DNA of 64,000 nucleotides from Alkalimonas amylolytica. Lineage in GTDB: Bacteria; Pseudomonadota; Gammaproteobacteria; Enterobacterales; Alteromonadaceae. Shown in pieces: positions 1 through 9,464 of this stretch. Below the pieces are notes generated by a model. It was not told where the DNA came from and made no database searches. It worked only from the letters and a program-made list of their open reading frames with translations. Each line of letters opens with the position of its first letter. The first letter of the stretch is position 1. Location: contig NZ_FNRM01000001.1 of NCBI RefSeq assembly GCF_900107845.1, forward strand, positions 227,747-291,746, read 5' to 3'. A program made the position numbers and the translations under genes.

Positions 1-1046
1 AAAAACAGCGTGATTTTCATCACGCCCTGATGCACCAGATGCACCAGGCCACCCACTGCCGCCACCGGACCCAACATGGCGACCCCCAGCGTGACATAGG
101 AGACCTGACTAACGGTCGAGTAAGCTAGTCGACGCTTTAGATCCTGCTGCTGCAGCGCACGCCAGGAGCCATACAAAATAGTGGCAGAGGCCAGCAATAC
201 CAGCGGCCAGGTCAAATCCAGCTGCTGCATCACATCCACGCCAAATACATCGTACACCACCCGAACAATGCCAAAAGCACCGGCTTTGACCACAGCCACG
301 GCATGCAATAAAGCACTGACCGGTGCAGGTGCCACCATGGCCTCAGGCAACCAGCCATGCAGTGGCAGCAAGGCAGCTTTAACCCCTAACCCTGTAATCA
401 GCAACACAAAGGCCAGCATCAGTAGGCCACTGTGCTCTGCCAGCAAAGGACTTAAGTAACCACCCGGCATAAAAACCGGACTGCCGGTCAAACTATGCAA
501 TAACGCAGCACCTAGCATCAGCACCACGCCACCACTGATGGTATATGCCAAATAGCGCCTGCCAGCCCGCAAGGACTCCACCGTGCCGCGATGCACCACC
601 AACGGGAAGGTAGCCAATGTCAGCAGCTCGTAAAACAGCACAAAACTAATCAGGTTGCCTGACAAGGCAAGGCCGACAGTGGCACTGACGCACAAGCTGA
701 AATAGCCAAAGAAACGCGAACGCAGCGGTGAGCCTTCCAGGTAACCAATGGCATACAAGGTCGTGACCAACCAAAGCACCGAGGACAACAAGACAAACTG
801 CAGTGATAGAGCATCGCCATGCAGAATAAAAGCGCCACCGGGTAAAAAAGGCAACTCGAAATAATAATCCTCGCCGGCCTTTACACCTTGCCACATCCAG
901 GCCACCAGCAGCAGCTTCACCACAACGCCACCAAGGTTCAGCGTCGTACGCAATGCAAACCGATGCTCTGCCAGACTAAAAATCAACAAGCCAGGCAGCA
1001 GCGAACTCAATACAATAAACACAGGCAACCAGCTATTCCAGTCCAT
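1..1046 (-). CDS. Mrp/Mnh-type antiporter, second D-like proton-conducting subunit (partial)
   Basis: This is a polytopic proton-conducting membrane subunit of the MrpD/NuoM/NuoN family, cut off by the left window edge, so its C-terminus is missing. The ATG at 1046 lies one base after the stop of the preceding D-like gene, which indicates translational coupling. The translation is almost entirely hydrophobic segments. It contains the family segment with Leu-Pro-Leu-His followed by Gly-Trp-Leu-Pro-Glu and a downstream Pro-Ala-Pro-Val-Ser-Ala-Leu-Leu-His. Such subunits carry protons through antiporter-like channels in Mrp antiporters and complex I. It is the last visible gene of the E-F-G-B-C-D-D' operon, and further genes may lie outside the window. 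Which of the two D-like proteins corresponds to MrpD and which to MrpA's N-terminal module cannot be decided by eye. Confidence 0.85.
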   Translation of the reverse strand, partial: MDWNSWLPVFIVLSSLLPGLLIFSLAEHRFALRTTLNLGGVVVKLLLVAWMWQGVKAGEDYYFELPFLPGGAFILHGDALSLQFVLLSSVLWLVTTLYAIGYLEGSPLRSRFFGYFSLCVSATVGLALSGNLISFVLFYELLTLATFPLVVHRGTVESLRAGRRYLAYTISGGVVLMLGAALLHSLTGSPVFMPGGYLSPLLAEHSGLLMLAFVLLITGLGVKAALLPLHGWLPEAMVAPAPVSALLHAVAVVKAGAFGIVRVVYDVFGVDVMQQLDLTWPLVLLASATILYGSWRALQQQDLKRRLAYSTVSQVSYVTLGVAMLGPVAAVGGLVHLVHQGVMKITLF

Positions 1047-1047
1047 C

Positions 1048-2466
1048 TCAGCCTCCCAGCCAGCTCAGCAGAGACCCACTGGCAAAAGCCAGCATCCAGA
1101 CCAGCAAGGCAGGCAACAATGCCAGCCATTGCGGCAACAAGACCGGGGCAAAGTCAGGGCTCACGGGCTTAGCCCGGTTAAAGGCCAGCACCACCAGACG
1201 AAAGATATAAGCTGCAGAAAGTAAGGTACCCGCTAGGATCACCGGCAACAACCACCACAGCTGACTGTGCTGCCATAGGGGCAGCAGCAAGTGCCATTTC
1301 GCCACAAAACCACCGCTTGGGGGCAAGCCAATCAAACTGCCGCCAGCTACCGCTACGGCAAACATGGCCAGTGGCATGGTCTGGCTAGCACCGCGATAGG
1401 TACTTAGTCGCTTACCACCTAACCGCAGCTGCATCTCACCAACGGCCAGAAAGGTTGAGGTTTTGGCCAGCGCATGCGCCAGCACAAAGAGAAAGAGTGC
1501 CTGAGTAAAGGCCGGATCGGTCAAATGCAACATCAGGCCAAGTGCCAGCAAGCCATAGCCCAGCTGTGCCACGGTCGAATAAGCTACCATCACTTTGGCG
1601 TAAGGGGTCCGTAATGCCGACCAGCCACCCACCACTAGCGCCATACTGCCCGTGAGCAAAAACAACCAGCTGCCGGTTACTGCGAGTTCAGGTCCTGCCA
1701 ACTGCCCCCAGATCATATAGAGCATAAAGAGCGGCCCTTTTACCACCAGCGCCGACAACAAAGCGCTAACCGGAGCTGGCGCCGCGGCATGGGCGGCGGG
1801 TAACCAGACATGCAATGGCCAAAGCGCAGCTTTGAGCATCAGGCCCGCTGTGATCAACCAGAGTGCCAACCGGTGATCGACCGGCTCCTCGCTGATAGCC
1901 ACGGCCAGTTGGGGTACATCCAGCCAACCATAATGGCCATAGAGCAAGGCGACTCCCAACAAATAGCAAAGGGACCCAGCCAATGACAGCAACAGATAAC
2001 GCATGGCTGCCTGCAAAGCTTTTTTACCACTCAGTAACACCAAAGCCACGGCGGCCAGCCCCAACAGTTCCAGAGTGACATACCAATTGAACAGGTCAAC
2101 CGACAAAAACAACGATGATAAAGCCGCTTGCAATAAAGCCGAGAGCGGCCAGAAATCAGCCGATAAGCCAGCATCACGCCACTGACTAAAACTGTAGCTG
2201 GCGACCAGACTATGGATCAAAGCGGTCATCAGCAGCAATAAAGCCGAGAGCTCATTCAAGTGCCAGCGAATAGCAAGGCCAGTCTGCCAGCCACCCAACT
2301 GCATACTGACTGGTCCAAAGGTCACCACCTGCCACAAAGCCGCCAACGCCAGCAGCAGGCTGAACAAGGTACTAAGCCACACCAGCCTGGCGGCCTCACT
2401 ACGCCAGCACAAGGCCAGTACAGCCGCAAGCAGTGGCAGTAACACAGCCGCCAGAGCGAAGCTCAT
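1048..2466 (-). CDS. mrpD: Mrp/Mnh-type antiporter D-like subunit
   Basis: This 472-residue inner-membrane protein belongs to the proton-conducting antiporter family (MrpD/NuoN-like). It has about 13-14 predicted membrane segments. It also has the typical LPLHVWLPAAHAAAPAPVSA stretch in the middle, where the family keeps a lysine and a histidine important for proton movement. It overlaps the C subunit gene upstream by 4 bases and is followed one base later by a second D-like gene. That makes it an internal member of a tightly coupled operon. Mrp complexes exchange monovalent cations (Na+ or K+) for protons and support alkali and salt tolerance. Cation specificity cannot be read from the sequence. 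Confidence 0.9.
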   Translation of the reverse strand: MSFALAAVLLPLLAAVLALCWRSEAARLVWLSTLFSLLLALAALWQVVTFGPVSMQLGGWQTGLAIRWHLNELSALLLLMTALIHSLVASYSFSQWRDAGLSADFWPLSALLQAALSSLFLSVDLFNWYVTLELLGLAAVALVLLSGKKALQAAMRYLLLSLAGSLCYLLGVALLYGHYGWLDVPQLAVAISEEPVDHRLALWLITAGLMLKAALWPLHVWLPAAHAAAPAPVSALLSALVVKGPLFMLYMIWGQLAGPELAVTGSWLFLLTGSMALVVGGWSALRTPYAKVMVAYSTVAQLGYGLLALGLMLHLTDPAFTQALFLFVLAHALAKTSTFLAVGEMQLRLGGKRLSTYRGASQTMPLAMFAVAVAGGSLIGLPPSGGFVAKWHLLLPLWQHSQLWWLLPVILAGTLLSAAYIFRLVVLAFNRAKPVSPDFAPVLLPQWLALLPALLVWMLAFASGSLLSWLGG

Positions 2467-2735
2467 GCCGACTCCGACAACGTACGGGCGACCAGGGCCA
2501 GTGCAAAGGCAGTGGCACTCACCGCCACTACCAGACCAGTGAGTACCAGAGCATGCAAGACGCCATCAGCCGGTTCAGTGCGGGCAGCCAGCGTCACCAT
2601 CACCAAAAAAACGGCTGCCCCCATCAGATTCAGCGCAATGACACGTCGCAACAACTCAGGGCCCCGGATCAAGCCATAGCAACCGATGCCCCAGAGGCCA
2701 GCCGCAATCAACAGATACCAATGCACCAGGCTCAT
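2463..2735 (-). CDS. mrpC: Mrp/Mnh-type antiporter subunit C (NuoK-like)
   Basis: This 90-residue protein has three hydrophobic segments and the size and pattern of MrpC/MnhC, the homologue of NuoK in complex I. A conserved glycine-rich first helix is followed by a RVIALNLMGAAVFL-like segment typical of the family. It overlaps the gene upstream by 4 bases and the D subunit downstream by 4 bases, which suggests coupled translation. It is a small structural and proton-pathway subunit of the Mrp complex in the inner membrane. Confidence 0.88.
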   Translation of the reverse strand: MSLVHWYLLIAAGLWGIGCYGLIRGPELLRRVIALNLMGAAVFLVMVTLAARTEPADGVLHALVLTGLVVAVSATAFALALVARTLSESA

Positions 2736-3667
2736 CCACGTAGCTCCTTGCGTTCACCCACCACCAACAAAGTCAGGGTCAGGCCTATTGCCAGGGTGGC
2801 ACTGAGCTCAATCAGCAGGATCAAACCTTTGGCCAACGGCAGCGGCCAGCGCAGCCATTGCACTGCTTGCTCTGGTTGCCAGTTCAGCCACAGACTAAGT
2901 AATCCAGCCAGCAAAAAAGCCAGTACCCCAGCCAGAATCAATGCCCGCACCCACCATAAATCGAAACGAAGTGCCGGTAGCTGACCATTAAGACGCAGCA
3001 CCACCAGCGCAGCTGCAAGCAAGGCTCCCGCCTGGAATGCGCCCCCTGGCGCTGTAGCCCCGCGCCACAGCACAAAAAATGCCACCAACACCAACAGGGG
3101 CAATAAGCGTTTGCTCCACTGCCTGGCCAGTGGCCAGTGTTGCAGCGCCGCAGGCTCTGGCGCAGCCACTAAGCGAGTTCCGAGTAAAGCCAGTAACAAC
3201 ACCAGCAATTCGAGCAAGGTGTCCCAGGCACGAAAGTTCAGCAGCACAGCCGTCACCAAATGCTCGGTACCGCTGCTGCCCAGTTGCTCCAGCGCTGCTG
3301 GCAGCTGGCTGTGTTGTGGCTGTAGTGGCAGCTGCCAGAGTGTCCAGCCAAGCACGGTACTGCTCGCAATGCAAAGCAGCAGGGCCGGCAAGCGCTCCAC
3401 CCGGCCAGGCCCCTGTGCCGGCGCTAATGCTTTGGGTTGTCGCGCTAAAGCTGAAAACAGCAAGGCACCGGTCAGCCCTGCCCCTATGGCGGCTTCTGCC
3501 AGCGCCAAATCAGCTGCCCCCAACCGAGCCCAGGCCAGGGCTAACATCAAGCCGAAAACCACATACAGCATCACGGCTGCCGCCAACTGGCGAGCGAGTA
3601 TCGTCGCCAGCGCTAACTGCAACAGCAATAGCCCCAGCAAAGCATCAAACCAAAAGTCACCGCTCAT
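2732..3667 (-). CDS. mrpB: Fused MbhD/E-MrpB subunit of Mrp-type antiporter
   Basis: This 311-residue polytopic membrane protein appears to be a fusion. The N-terminal ~80 residues look like the MbhD/DUF4040 domain, recognised by LADLALAEAAIGAGLTGALL. The middle part is MbhE-like. The C-terminal ~130 residues resemble MrpB/MnhB, including the motif with TAPGGAFQAGALLAAALVV. In classical Mrp operons the MbhD/E part is the C-terminal tail of the large MrpA subunit; here it stands alone, fused to MrpB. The gene overlaps both neighbours by 4 bases. Domain assignment is from memory of the family and was not searched. Confidence 0.82.
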   Translation of the reverse strand: MSGDFWFDALLGLLLLQLALATILARQLAAAVMLYVVFGLMLALAWARLGAADLALAEAAIGAGLTGALLFSALARQPKALAPAQGPGRVERLPALLLCIASSTVLGWTLWQLPLQPQHSQLPAALEQLGSSGTEHLVTAVLLNFRAWDTLLELLVLLLALLGTRLVAAPEPAALQHWPLARQWSKRLLPLLVLVAFFVLWRGATAPGGAFQAGALLAAALVVLRLNGQLPALRFDLWWVRALILAGVLAFLLAGLLSLWLNWQPEQAVQWLRWPLPLAKGLILLIELSATLAIGLTLTLLVVGERKELRG

Positions 3668-3963
3668 TCTGCCGGCTCCTTATAGTCGGCCTGCTGGTCA
3701 CGGCCATATTGTCCAAGCAACTGACAGGAAATGGTACCGGATAGCATCACCAGTCCCCAGATCAGCAGCATTAGGAGAAAACGCTGCCAATTCGGCTCCA
3801 GCAGCGCCAGTCCCAGCACAATAAAACCAAGGCCAAGGGTATCGGCCTTGGTCACCGCGTGCAGTCGGCTAAAGACATCCGGAAAGCGCAGCAACCCCAA
3901 ACTGCCTGCCAAAAAAAACAGCAGCCCCATTACCAATAAAAGTACGCCCGACCAGACCATCAT
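3664..3963 (-). CDS. mrpG: Mrp/Mnh-type antiporter subunit G
   Basis: This 99-residue membrane protein matches MrpG/MnhG (PhaG). An N-terminal hydrophobic helix is followed by the diagnostic segment GLLRFPDVFSRLHAVTKADT, and then two more hydrophobic helices. It overlaps the F subunit gene and the fused B gene by 4 bases each. It is an accessory subunit of the Mrp complex in the inner membrane. Its role in ion transfer is not established by sequence. Confidence 0.92.
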   Translation of the reverse strand: MMVWSGVLLLVMGLLFFLAGSLGLLRFPDVFSRLHAVTKADTLGLGFIVLGLALLEPNWQRFLLMLLIWGLVMLSGTISCQLLGQYGRDQQADYKEPAE

Positions 3964-4214
3964 TTGCGCTGATCCTGTTTTAATCGCTGGACAAATGCAG
4001 CAGGCACCACGGCAGCCAGCAACGCAATGATCAAAGCAACCTCCAGCAAAGCTGGTTGAGCCAGCGCCTGAGATAACAGCAACAAGATAGCCACGCCGCC
4101 ACTACCCAGTAATTGAATAGCCAACAGACGATTGACCAAATCTGGTCCACGCCAGACCCGCCATAAACCCAGCAACACCGTAAGTAAGATAGCGGCGGCA
4201 ATTCCCATCAACAT
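3960..4214 (-). CDS. mrpF: Mrp/Mnh-type antiporter subunit F
   Basis: This 84-residue protein with three hydrophobic segments matches MrpF/MnhF (PhaF). The family signature with RVWRGPDLVNRLLAIQLLGS lies after the first helix. Its ATG at 4214 overlaps the end of the E subunit gene by 7 bases, and its end overlaps G by 4. It is a small subunit of the multicomponent cation/proton antiporter. Confidence 0.9.
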   Translation of the reverse strand: MLMGIAAAILLTVLLGLWRVWRGPDLVNRLLAIQLLGSGGVAILLLLSQALAQPALLEVALIIALLAAVVPAAFVQRLKQDQRK

Positions 4215-4747
4215 AAGGGGCTCTCCCCAGCCAATAACTGACTTAAGCGCTGCTCTAGCCTGGCGACCGCCTGCTGCCAGTCACTGCTGTCAGTTAACAG
4301 GTGCAGCTCCAACCAAGCCTTATCATCGCCGGATTGATCGGACAAACGACTGCGGCAGACGGTGGTGCCAGGCAATAAGCTAATCAGGCAGGCCAGGATC
4401 CGCTGTGCACTGGCTCGCTGTAGGCGAATGGAGTAACGCTGCCAATTCGGAGCAATCGCAGGTACAGGCTGCAGCGCACGCCAGGCGACATCAAAGCCCC
4501 CCCGCCACATTTCAACCAGGAAATAGCCGACAAAACCAGGCAGGTAACGCCAGCGTAGTCGAAGCAAAGGCACAGACCAGCGCTCAGACAACCAAAGCAA
4601 CAGCGGCAACAGCATCAGAAAAAACCACCCGCCTTCACCACCACTGAGTAGCGCCCACAGCAAGGCATAGAAAAGCGCACGGCACGCCAGACGTTGCAGG
4701 GTCGTAAGGTTTGAACGGCTTGGTTGCTGTCCTGTGGCTGGTTGCAT
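4208..4747 (-). CDS. mrpE: Mrp/Mnh-type antiporter subunit E
   Basis: This 179-residue protein is the first gene of the Mrp operon. I chose the ATG at 4747 because AAGGA lies 7 bases upstream; an open frame extends further to 4858 but without a better ribosome site. The protein has two or three N-terminal hydrophobic segments. A conserved C-terminal half follows, with the MrpE pattern LPGTTVCRSRL and a C-terminal SRLEQRL-type helix. MrpE is an accessory subunit of the antiporter. The operon is divergent from pyrB, with a ~230-base gap holding the promoters. Confidence 0.88.
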   Translation of the reverse strand: MQPATGQQPSRSNLTTLQRLACRALFYALLWALLSGGEGGWFFLMLLPLLLWLSERWSVPLLRLRWRYLPGFVGYFLVEMWRGGFDVAWRALQPVPAIAPNWQRYSIRLQRASAQRILACLISLLPGTTVCRSRLSDQSGDDKAWLELHLLTDSSDWQQAVARLEQRLSQLLAGESPLC

Positions 4748-4882
4748 TGGTATCCTTAAAGCTGCTGGTTTGGCTTTACTGCTTGAAATAAAAAACAAAT
4801 CACAATTTATACTATGGCTAAACGTAAGAAAACTCAAACCCGCAATGTTGCACAGCATTCGCCTTTGCTAGCCACTCTGTCG

Positions 4883-4888
4883 TATAAT
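4883..4888 (+). promoter_or_regulatory. Possible -10 element upstream of pyrB
   Basis: A perfect TATAAT hexamer lies 92 bases upstream of the pyrB start, in the gap shared with the divergent mrp operon. No convincing -35 hexamer sits at 16-18 bases, so this is only a candidate. No pyrimidine-attenuation leader was recognised. Confidence 0.35.
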
Positions 4889-4979
4889 AGACAACCTTAA
4901 GCAGATGGGTCACAGCGTTGTCGGTCGCGCCTAAAACCAATCTTCCCAGTTTACTCTTAGCAACTACAGGCAGCAGCAT

Positions 4980-6002
4980 ATGAGCTTCAAAGGCCAGCAT
5001 ATTCTTTCCGTCAGCCAGTTTGATCGCGATCGTATTCAGCAGGTGTTTCAGGTAGCCCGCAGCATGGAGCCTTATGCCTGCCGAAAAAAGCGTACCAAGG
5101 TGCTGGATGGAGCTATTTTAGGGAATTTATTTTTTGAACCCAGCACCCGTACCCGGGTGAGCTTTGGCTGTGCTTTTAATTTACTGGGTGGTGAAGTACG
5201 CGAAACCACCGGCATGCAAAGCTCAGCCTTGGCCAAAGGCGAGTCGTTGTTTGATACCGCCCGGGTGCTAAGCAGCTACAGCGATGTGATTGCCATGCGT
5301 CACCCACAGTCCGGCTCGGTGGCTGAGTTTGCCGAAGGCAGCCGGGTACCGGTGCTGAACGGCGGTGACGGAGCCAATGAACACCCAACGCAGGCTTTAC
5401 TGGATCTCTTCACCATCGAAAAAGAGCTGGCCGCCAGTGGCCAGAGTATTGATGGTATGCATATTGCCATGGTCGGTGATTTGAAGTTTGGTCGCACCGT
5501 GCATTCACTGGCCAAGCTGCTTTGTCTGTACAAAAATATCCGTTTCACCTTGATATCGCCAACCGAGCTGGCCATGCCAGATACAGTAGTCAGTGCCATC
5601 GAAAACGCCGGCCACAGCATTGAGTTCAGCGATACGCTGGAAGGCAAGCTGGCGGCAGATATTGTCTACCAGACCCGGGTGCAAGAAGAGCGCTTTGCCA
5701 GCAAAGACGAAGCCAACCTGTACCGCGGTAAATTCCGGCTGAATCAGGACATATACACCCGGCACTGCAAATCCAATACCGTCATTATGCATCCACTGCC
5801 GCGCGACTCACGACTGGATGCCAATGAACTAGATAACGATCTGAATCTGAACCCAAATCTGGCGATTTTCCGTCAGGCCGATAATGGCGTGGTAATCCGG
5901 ATGGCCCTGTTTGCCCTGACGCTTGGCGTCGAGCACCTGGTGACCAAGTACGAGTGCGATGTGCCCTGGTACAGCAACAAATCCTCCTTTTCTCCGCTTT
6001 AA
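4980..6002 (+). CDS. pyrB: Aspartate carbamoyltransferase catalytic chain
   Basis: This 340-residue cytosolic enzyme condenses carbamoyl phosphate with aspartate in the second step of pyrimidine synthesis. The carbamoyl-phosphate loop [11 protein letters not shown] is at about residues 52-62. The HPQSGSV segment replaces the usual HP.EGS-type region near residue 103, followed by [18 protein letters not shown] near residue 264 completes the active site. It is longer than the ~310-residue Escherichia coli PyrB and resembles the Shewanella/Vibrio-type long form. No pyrI regulatory chain follows; hemL starts 16 bases downstream. The ATG start fits the family's N-terminus. Confidence 0.93.
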   Translation: MSFKGQHILSVSQFDRDRIQQVFQVARSMEPYACRKKRTKVLDGAILGNLFFEPSTRTRVSFGCAFNLLGGEVRETTGMQSSALAKGESLFDTARVLSSYSDVIAMRHPQSGSVAEFAEGSRVPVLNGGDGANEHPTQALLDLFTIEKELAASGQSIDGMHIAMVGDLKFGRTVHSLAKLLCLYKNIRFTLISPTELAMPDTVVSAIENAGHSIEFSDTLEGKLAADIVYQTRVQEERFASKDEANLYRGKFRLNQDIYTRHCKSNTVIMHPLPRDSRLDANELDNDLNLNPNLAIFRQADNGVVIRMALFALTLGVEHLVTKYECDVPWYSNKSSFSPL

Positions 6003-6018
6003 TCCCCAAGGACCCAGC

Positions 6019-7308
6019 ATGAATAAATCCAAGCAACTGTTTGAACGCGCCCAACATACCATTCCCGGCGGTGTCAATTCACCGGTACGGGCGTTTAAAA
6101 GTGTCGGTGGTACACCGGTGTTCATTGAAAAAGCCGATGGCCCCTATATTTTTGATGTCGATGGCAAACGTTACATCGATTACATTGGCTCCTGGGGCCC
6201 GATGTTGCTGGGCCACAATCACCCTGCCATTCGCCAGGCGGTACAACAGGCGGCAGAGAATGGCTTAAGCTTTGGTGCACCTTGCCCGGCTGAAGTTGAG
6301 ATGGCCGAGCTGGTCAGTAAGTTAGTACCCAGTATGGAAATGGTACGGATGGTCAGCTCTGGTACCGAAGCCACCATGAGTGCCATCCGATTGGCACGCG
6401 GTTACACCGGCCGCGACACTATTTTAAAATTTGAGGGCTGCTACCACGGCCATGCCGACTCCTTACTGGTAAAAGCCGGCTCTGGCGCTCTGACGTTAGG
6501 TGTACCGAACTCGCCGGGGGTGCCGGCAGACTTTGCCAAATACACCCTCACTGCTGAGTTTAATAATTTGCAGCAGCTCGAAGTAATCTTTGCCGAGCGT
6601 GGGCAGGACATCGCCTGCATCATCGTCGAGCCGGTCGCTGGCAATATGAACTGCATTCCACCAGCCCCGGGTTTTTTAGAAGGGCTAAGAGCGTTATGTG
6701 ATAAATACGGCAGCGTACTGATTTTTGATGAAGTGATGACTGGCTTTCGGGTCGCACTGGGCGGTGCACAAGCCGTGTATGACGTGCAGCCCGATTTAAC
6801 TACTTTAGGTAAAATCATTGGTGGCGGTATGCCCGTCGGTGCCTTTGGCGGCAAGCGCGCCATTATGCAGCAGATAGCACCCACAGGCCCGGTGTACCAG
6901 GCCGGCACTTTGTCGGGCAACCCGCTGGCAATGGCCGCCGGTTTGGCTGCCCTTCATGCCATCCGTCAACCAGGCGTGTATGAAGCCCTGACGGAGAAGA
7001 CCAGCCAGTTGATTGCCGGTATCAAGGCTGCAGCGGATAAGCATGGCGTGCCACTTGCCACCACTCAGGTTGGCGGTATGTTTGGCCTGTTTTTTACCAA
7101 GGAGCAAGCCATCAGCAATTTCGCCCAGGCCACCCAGTGCGATATTGAAGCTTTCAAACGCTTCTTCCATTTGATGCTCAATGAGGGGATATATCTGGCT
7201 CCTTCCGCTTATGAAGCCGGCTTTTTATCGCTGGCACACAGCGAGGCTGATCTGGCCGCTACCATAGCGGCTGCCGATCGCAGCTTTGCCCAACTGGCGA
7301 CAAACTAA
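6019..7308 (+). CDS. hemL: Glutamate-1-semialdehyde 2,1-aminomutase
   Basis: This 429-residue PLP enzyme converts glutamate-1-semialdehyde to 5-aminolevulinate in the C5 route to tetrapyrroles. The start at 6019 is set by AAGGA ending 6 bases upstream and by the family N-terminus ([20 protein letters not shown]). [11 protein letters not shown] is near the N-terminus. The PLP lysine is K265 in [17 protein letters not shown], and FDEVMTGFR precedes it. It follows pyrB after 16 bases and may be cotranscribed. Its stop overlaps by 4 bases the convergent regulator gene. Confidence 0.96.
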   Translation: MNKSKQLFERAQHTIPGGVNSPVRAFKSVGGTPVFIEKADGPYIFDVDGKRYIDYIGSWGPMLLGHNHPAIRQAVQQAAENGLSFGAPCPAEVEMAELVSKLVPSMEMVRMVSSGTEATMSAIRLARGYTGRDTILKFEGCYHGHADSLLVKAGSGALTLGVPNSPGVPADFAKYTLTAEFNNLQQLEVIFAERGQDIACIIVEPVAGNMNCIPPAPGFLEGLRALCDKYGSVLIFDEVMTGFRVALGGAQAVYDVQPDLTTLGKIIGGGMPVGAFGGKRAIMQQIAPTGPVYQAGTLSGNPLAMAAGLAALHAIRQPGVYEALTEKTSQLIAGIKAAADKHGVPLATTQVGGMFGLFFTKEQAISNFAQATQCDIEAFKRFFHLMLNEGIYLAPSAYEAGFLSLAHSEADLAATIAAADRSFAQLATN

Positions 7309-9386
7309 GGCGAACGCTCCGGCAGCAAGCGGACTATATCGCTGTCCTGCTGCCGGTTTAATTGCAACAACCAATGCTGGCCACTGCGATCACTGTAGAT
7401 GGCCACTGGTGTCTGTTCCGTTGGTAATGCGATCTGTTGCAACTCTCCCTGCCAACTCTGCAGGTGTAAGGTCGCACTGTGCGGCTCCAACCAGGCGATA
7501 CCCTTATCATTGGTCAGCCACAGACCATCCTGACTGATATTTTGCGGAAAACCGGTAAGTGTCAATTCCGTAAACCCACCCTGAGGATACCAAAGCTGCA
7601 ACTGTGCCGACTGTTCACGCCGGAGCAGCAAACCATCGTCAGCACAGCGCACATCCAGCACATCATCCAACAAAGGTTCCACGCTGTTGGCTGCCATGCG
7701 GAACAAACGCCAACCAGCGGCTTGATCAAAGGCTGTCCAGTACAATTGTTGGCGGCACACTTCAACCCGGCTGATGACAGTACCTTGCGGCAATAAAGAA
7801 TGCAGCTGGCCGGTCCCCAGATCCACCTGATACAGCTGGCTATTGATCAATCCAACCAGTTGCTGACGGTACCAGAGCAGTTGTTGTATTTGTTGCTCGG
7901 AGTCCAGCTCCGTTAGTTGGCGCAACTGATCACGCCGTGCCAGCCAAACTTGTCCATGACCAGAACGATTTGAAACAAAAGCAACCTGCTGCTCAGCCAG
8001 CGCTGCCAGCCGCTCACTGCGATTGGATGCAAACCAGCGCTGCCAGGAGGGCTCAGCCCCAACAAACTGCATAAACCACAAGTCGCTGATTGGTTTAGCT
8101 CCAGCCACTGCGAGAATCTGTTGGTTCGCGAAAACTAAGTCCGTCAGGTCGGCAGACAAAGGTCCCAGCGAGTCTCTTGCTTTACCCGTCGGGCTAAGTC
8201 GCTTAAAAGGTTGCTGGGGTTGCCCCAACCAAAGCTGTCCGTGCAGCTCAGCCAGTTCTGTCAGTTGCTTTGAGTAACGCCTTAACACCTGCCAACTGCC
8301 ATTTTCCGGTTGTATTCTGATAAGCTGAGTTTGACTAAAACTGACCTGAGCCAGCACATATAGAGCTTCATCATGCACCAGCAAGCGATGAATTTCCAAT
8401 GCCGGCAGCGGTGTATCCAATAATGGCTCCGGCACAAAACCGGGCTCAGTTGCTGCGCTCTGGCTGCGCCACAATTGAAACCTGCTCTGATGCCCAGGCA
8501 GCTTATCCAGCCAGTACAACTGGTTGTTTAACTGCACCAATCCAGCTCTGAGCCACTGTTCACAATGGGTAAGCCGCTCTGGTGTCGAAAACTCCGGCAA
8601 AACAGTCTGTCGGTACAAACCGCAGTCATCCTGCCCGATGGCATTGAAATAAATTGCCGTTCCCAACCATACCGGCTTACCAAGCGCCTTAAACATCATC
8701 GGCGCATACACAGGAGACATTTGCTGCTCCGCCTGCAGCACCCATTGCCAATCAGTCTGACCGCTGGCCTGGTGCTGATACAACAAGCTACGTTGCGATG
8801 GGTTCCAAACCGGCAATTGTTCACGGCCATTCAGGGCACTGACGGGTTCAATCCGGGTCAGAACCGGTTGATGGCTACCGAGCGTCAGATGCGTTAAGCC
8901 ATAAGCCAAGATGCCGCAACTAATCAGCAAAGACATCACTGCCAGCAGAATAAACTGACGATTCGATTGACTGGGCGTCTTTAGCTCCGGTGTTGCCCTT
9001 GTGGATTGCGTACTATCCTTTTGAGTCGCATCCACAGCTTTGGGGCTGGTAAGAGGAACCAGCTCGGCCAACCAGCAGTATCCTTTTTTCGGAATTGTGG
9101 CTATAAAAACAGGCGCCTGCGTATTGTCCTTTAGCAATTTGCGTAAAGCACCTACTGCACGCATGACAGCACCGTCGGTGCCCTCACTTGCTGGCCACAC
9201 ATCTTCGATCAACTGATTTTTGGACAGCAGTTGATTTGGATGCAGCAGAAAATAGTTCAATAGCTTTTGCAGCCGGGGTTCCAGCGTGATGGCCGTGGAT
9301 TCATTGCCAACGGCTAACCAAAGCTTGCCGACTGATGCGCGATAACACCAGGGGCCAAATTGAACCAGGGGTTCCAGCTTAGACAA
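7305..9386 (-). CDS. CadC/ToxR-like membrane-anchored transcriptional regulator
   Basis: This 693-residue one-component regulator has an N-terminal OmpR/PhoB-type winged helix at about residues 10-110, ending in the [10 protein letters not shown] hairpin typical of CadC/ToxR. A linker and a single membrane helix at ~145-166 follow, then a large periplasmic region. That region has repeated blades (for example [20 protein letters not shown]), suggesting a TolB/WD-like beta-propeller sensor. It would bind DNA from the membrane. The gene is last in a minus-strand set: second regulator, small peptide gene, this gene. Target promoter and signal are unknown. A GGTG-free start at 9386 (ATG) is the only sensible one given the winged-helix N-terminus. 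Confidence 0.82.
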   Translation of the reverse strand: MSKLEPLVQFGPWCYRASVGKLWLAVGNESTAITLEPRLQKLLNYFLLHPNQLLSKNQLIEDVWPASEGTDGAVMRAVGALRKLLKDNTQAPVFIATIPKKGYCWLAELVPLTSPKAVDATQKDSTQSTRATPELKTPSQSNRQFILLAVMSLLISCGILAYGLTHLTLGSHQPVLTRIEPVSALNGREQLPVWNPSQRSLLYQHQASGQTDWQWVLQAEQQMSPVYAPMMFKALGKPVWLGTAIYFNAIGQDDCGLYRQTVLPEFSTPERLTHCEQWLRAGLVQLNNQLYWLDKLPGHQSRFQLWRSQSAATEPGFVPEPLLDTPLPALEIHRLLVHDEALYVLAQVSFSQTQLIRIQPENGSWQVLRRYSKQLTELAELHGQLWLGQPQQPFKRLSPTGKARDSLGPLSADLTDLVFANQQILAVAGAKPISDLWFMQFVGAEPSWQRWFASNRSERLAALAEQQVAFVSNRSGHGQVWLARRDQLRQLTELDSEQQIQQLLWYRQQLVGLINSQLYQVDLGTGQLHSLLPQGTVISRVEVCRQQLYWTAFDQAAGWRLFRMAANSVEPLLDDVLDVRCADDGLLLRREQSAQLQLWYPQGGFTELTLTGFPQNISQDGLWLTNDKGIAWLEPHSATLHLQSWQGELQQIALPTEQTPVAIYSDRSGQHWLLQLNRQQDSDIVRLLPERSP

Positions 9387-9464
9387 AGCAATCCGTCCTT
9401 ACACGAGGTATGGACGGATTATAACGGAAAGCGGCAAAATTTCAGGTATGTAATTGTTACAGAG

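Noticed and set aside
3079-3824. Long plus-strand frames opposite the mrp genes
   Set aside because: They lie entirely antisense to clear membrane-subunit genes and have low-complexity Ser/Ala/Pro-rich translations typical of shadow frames.
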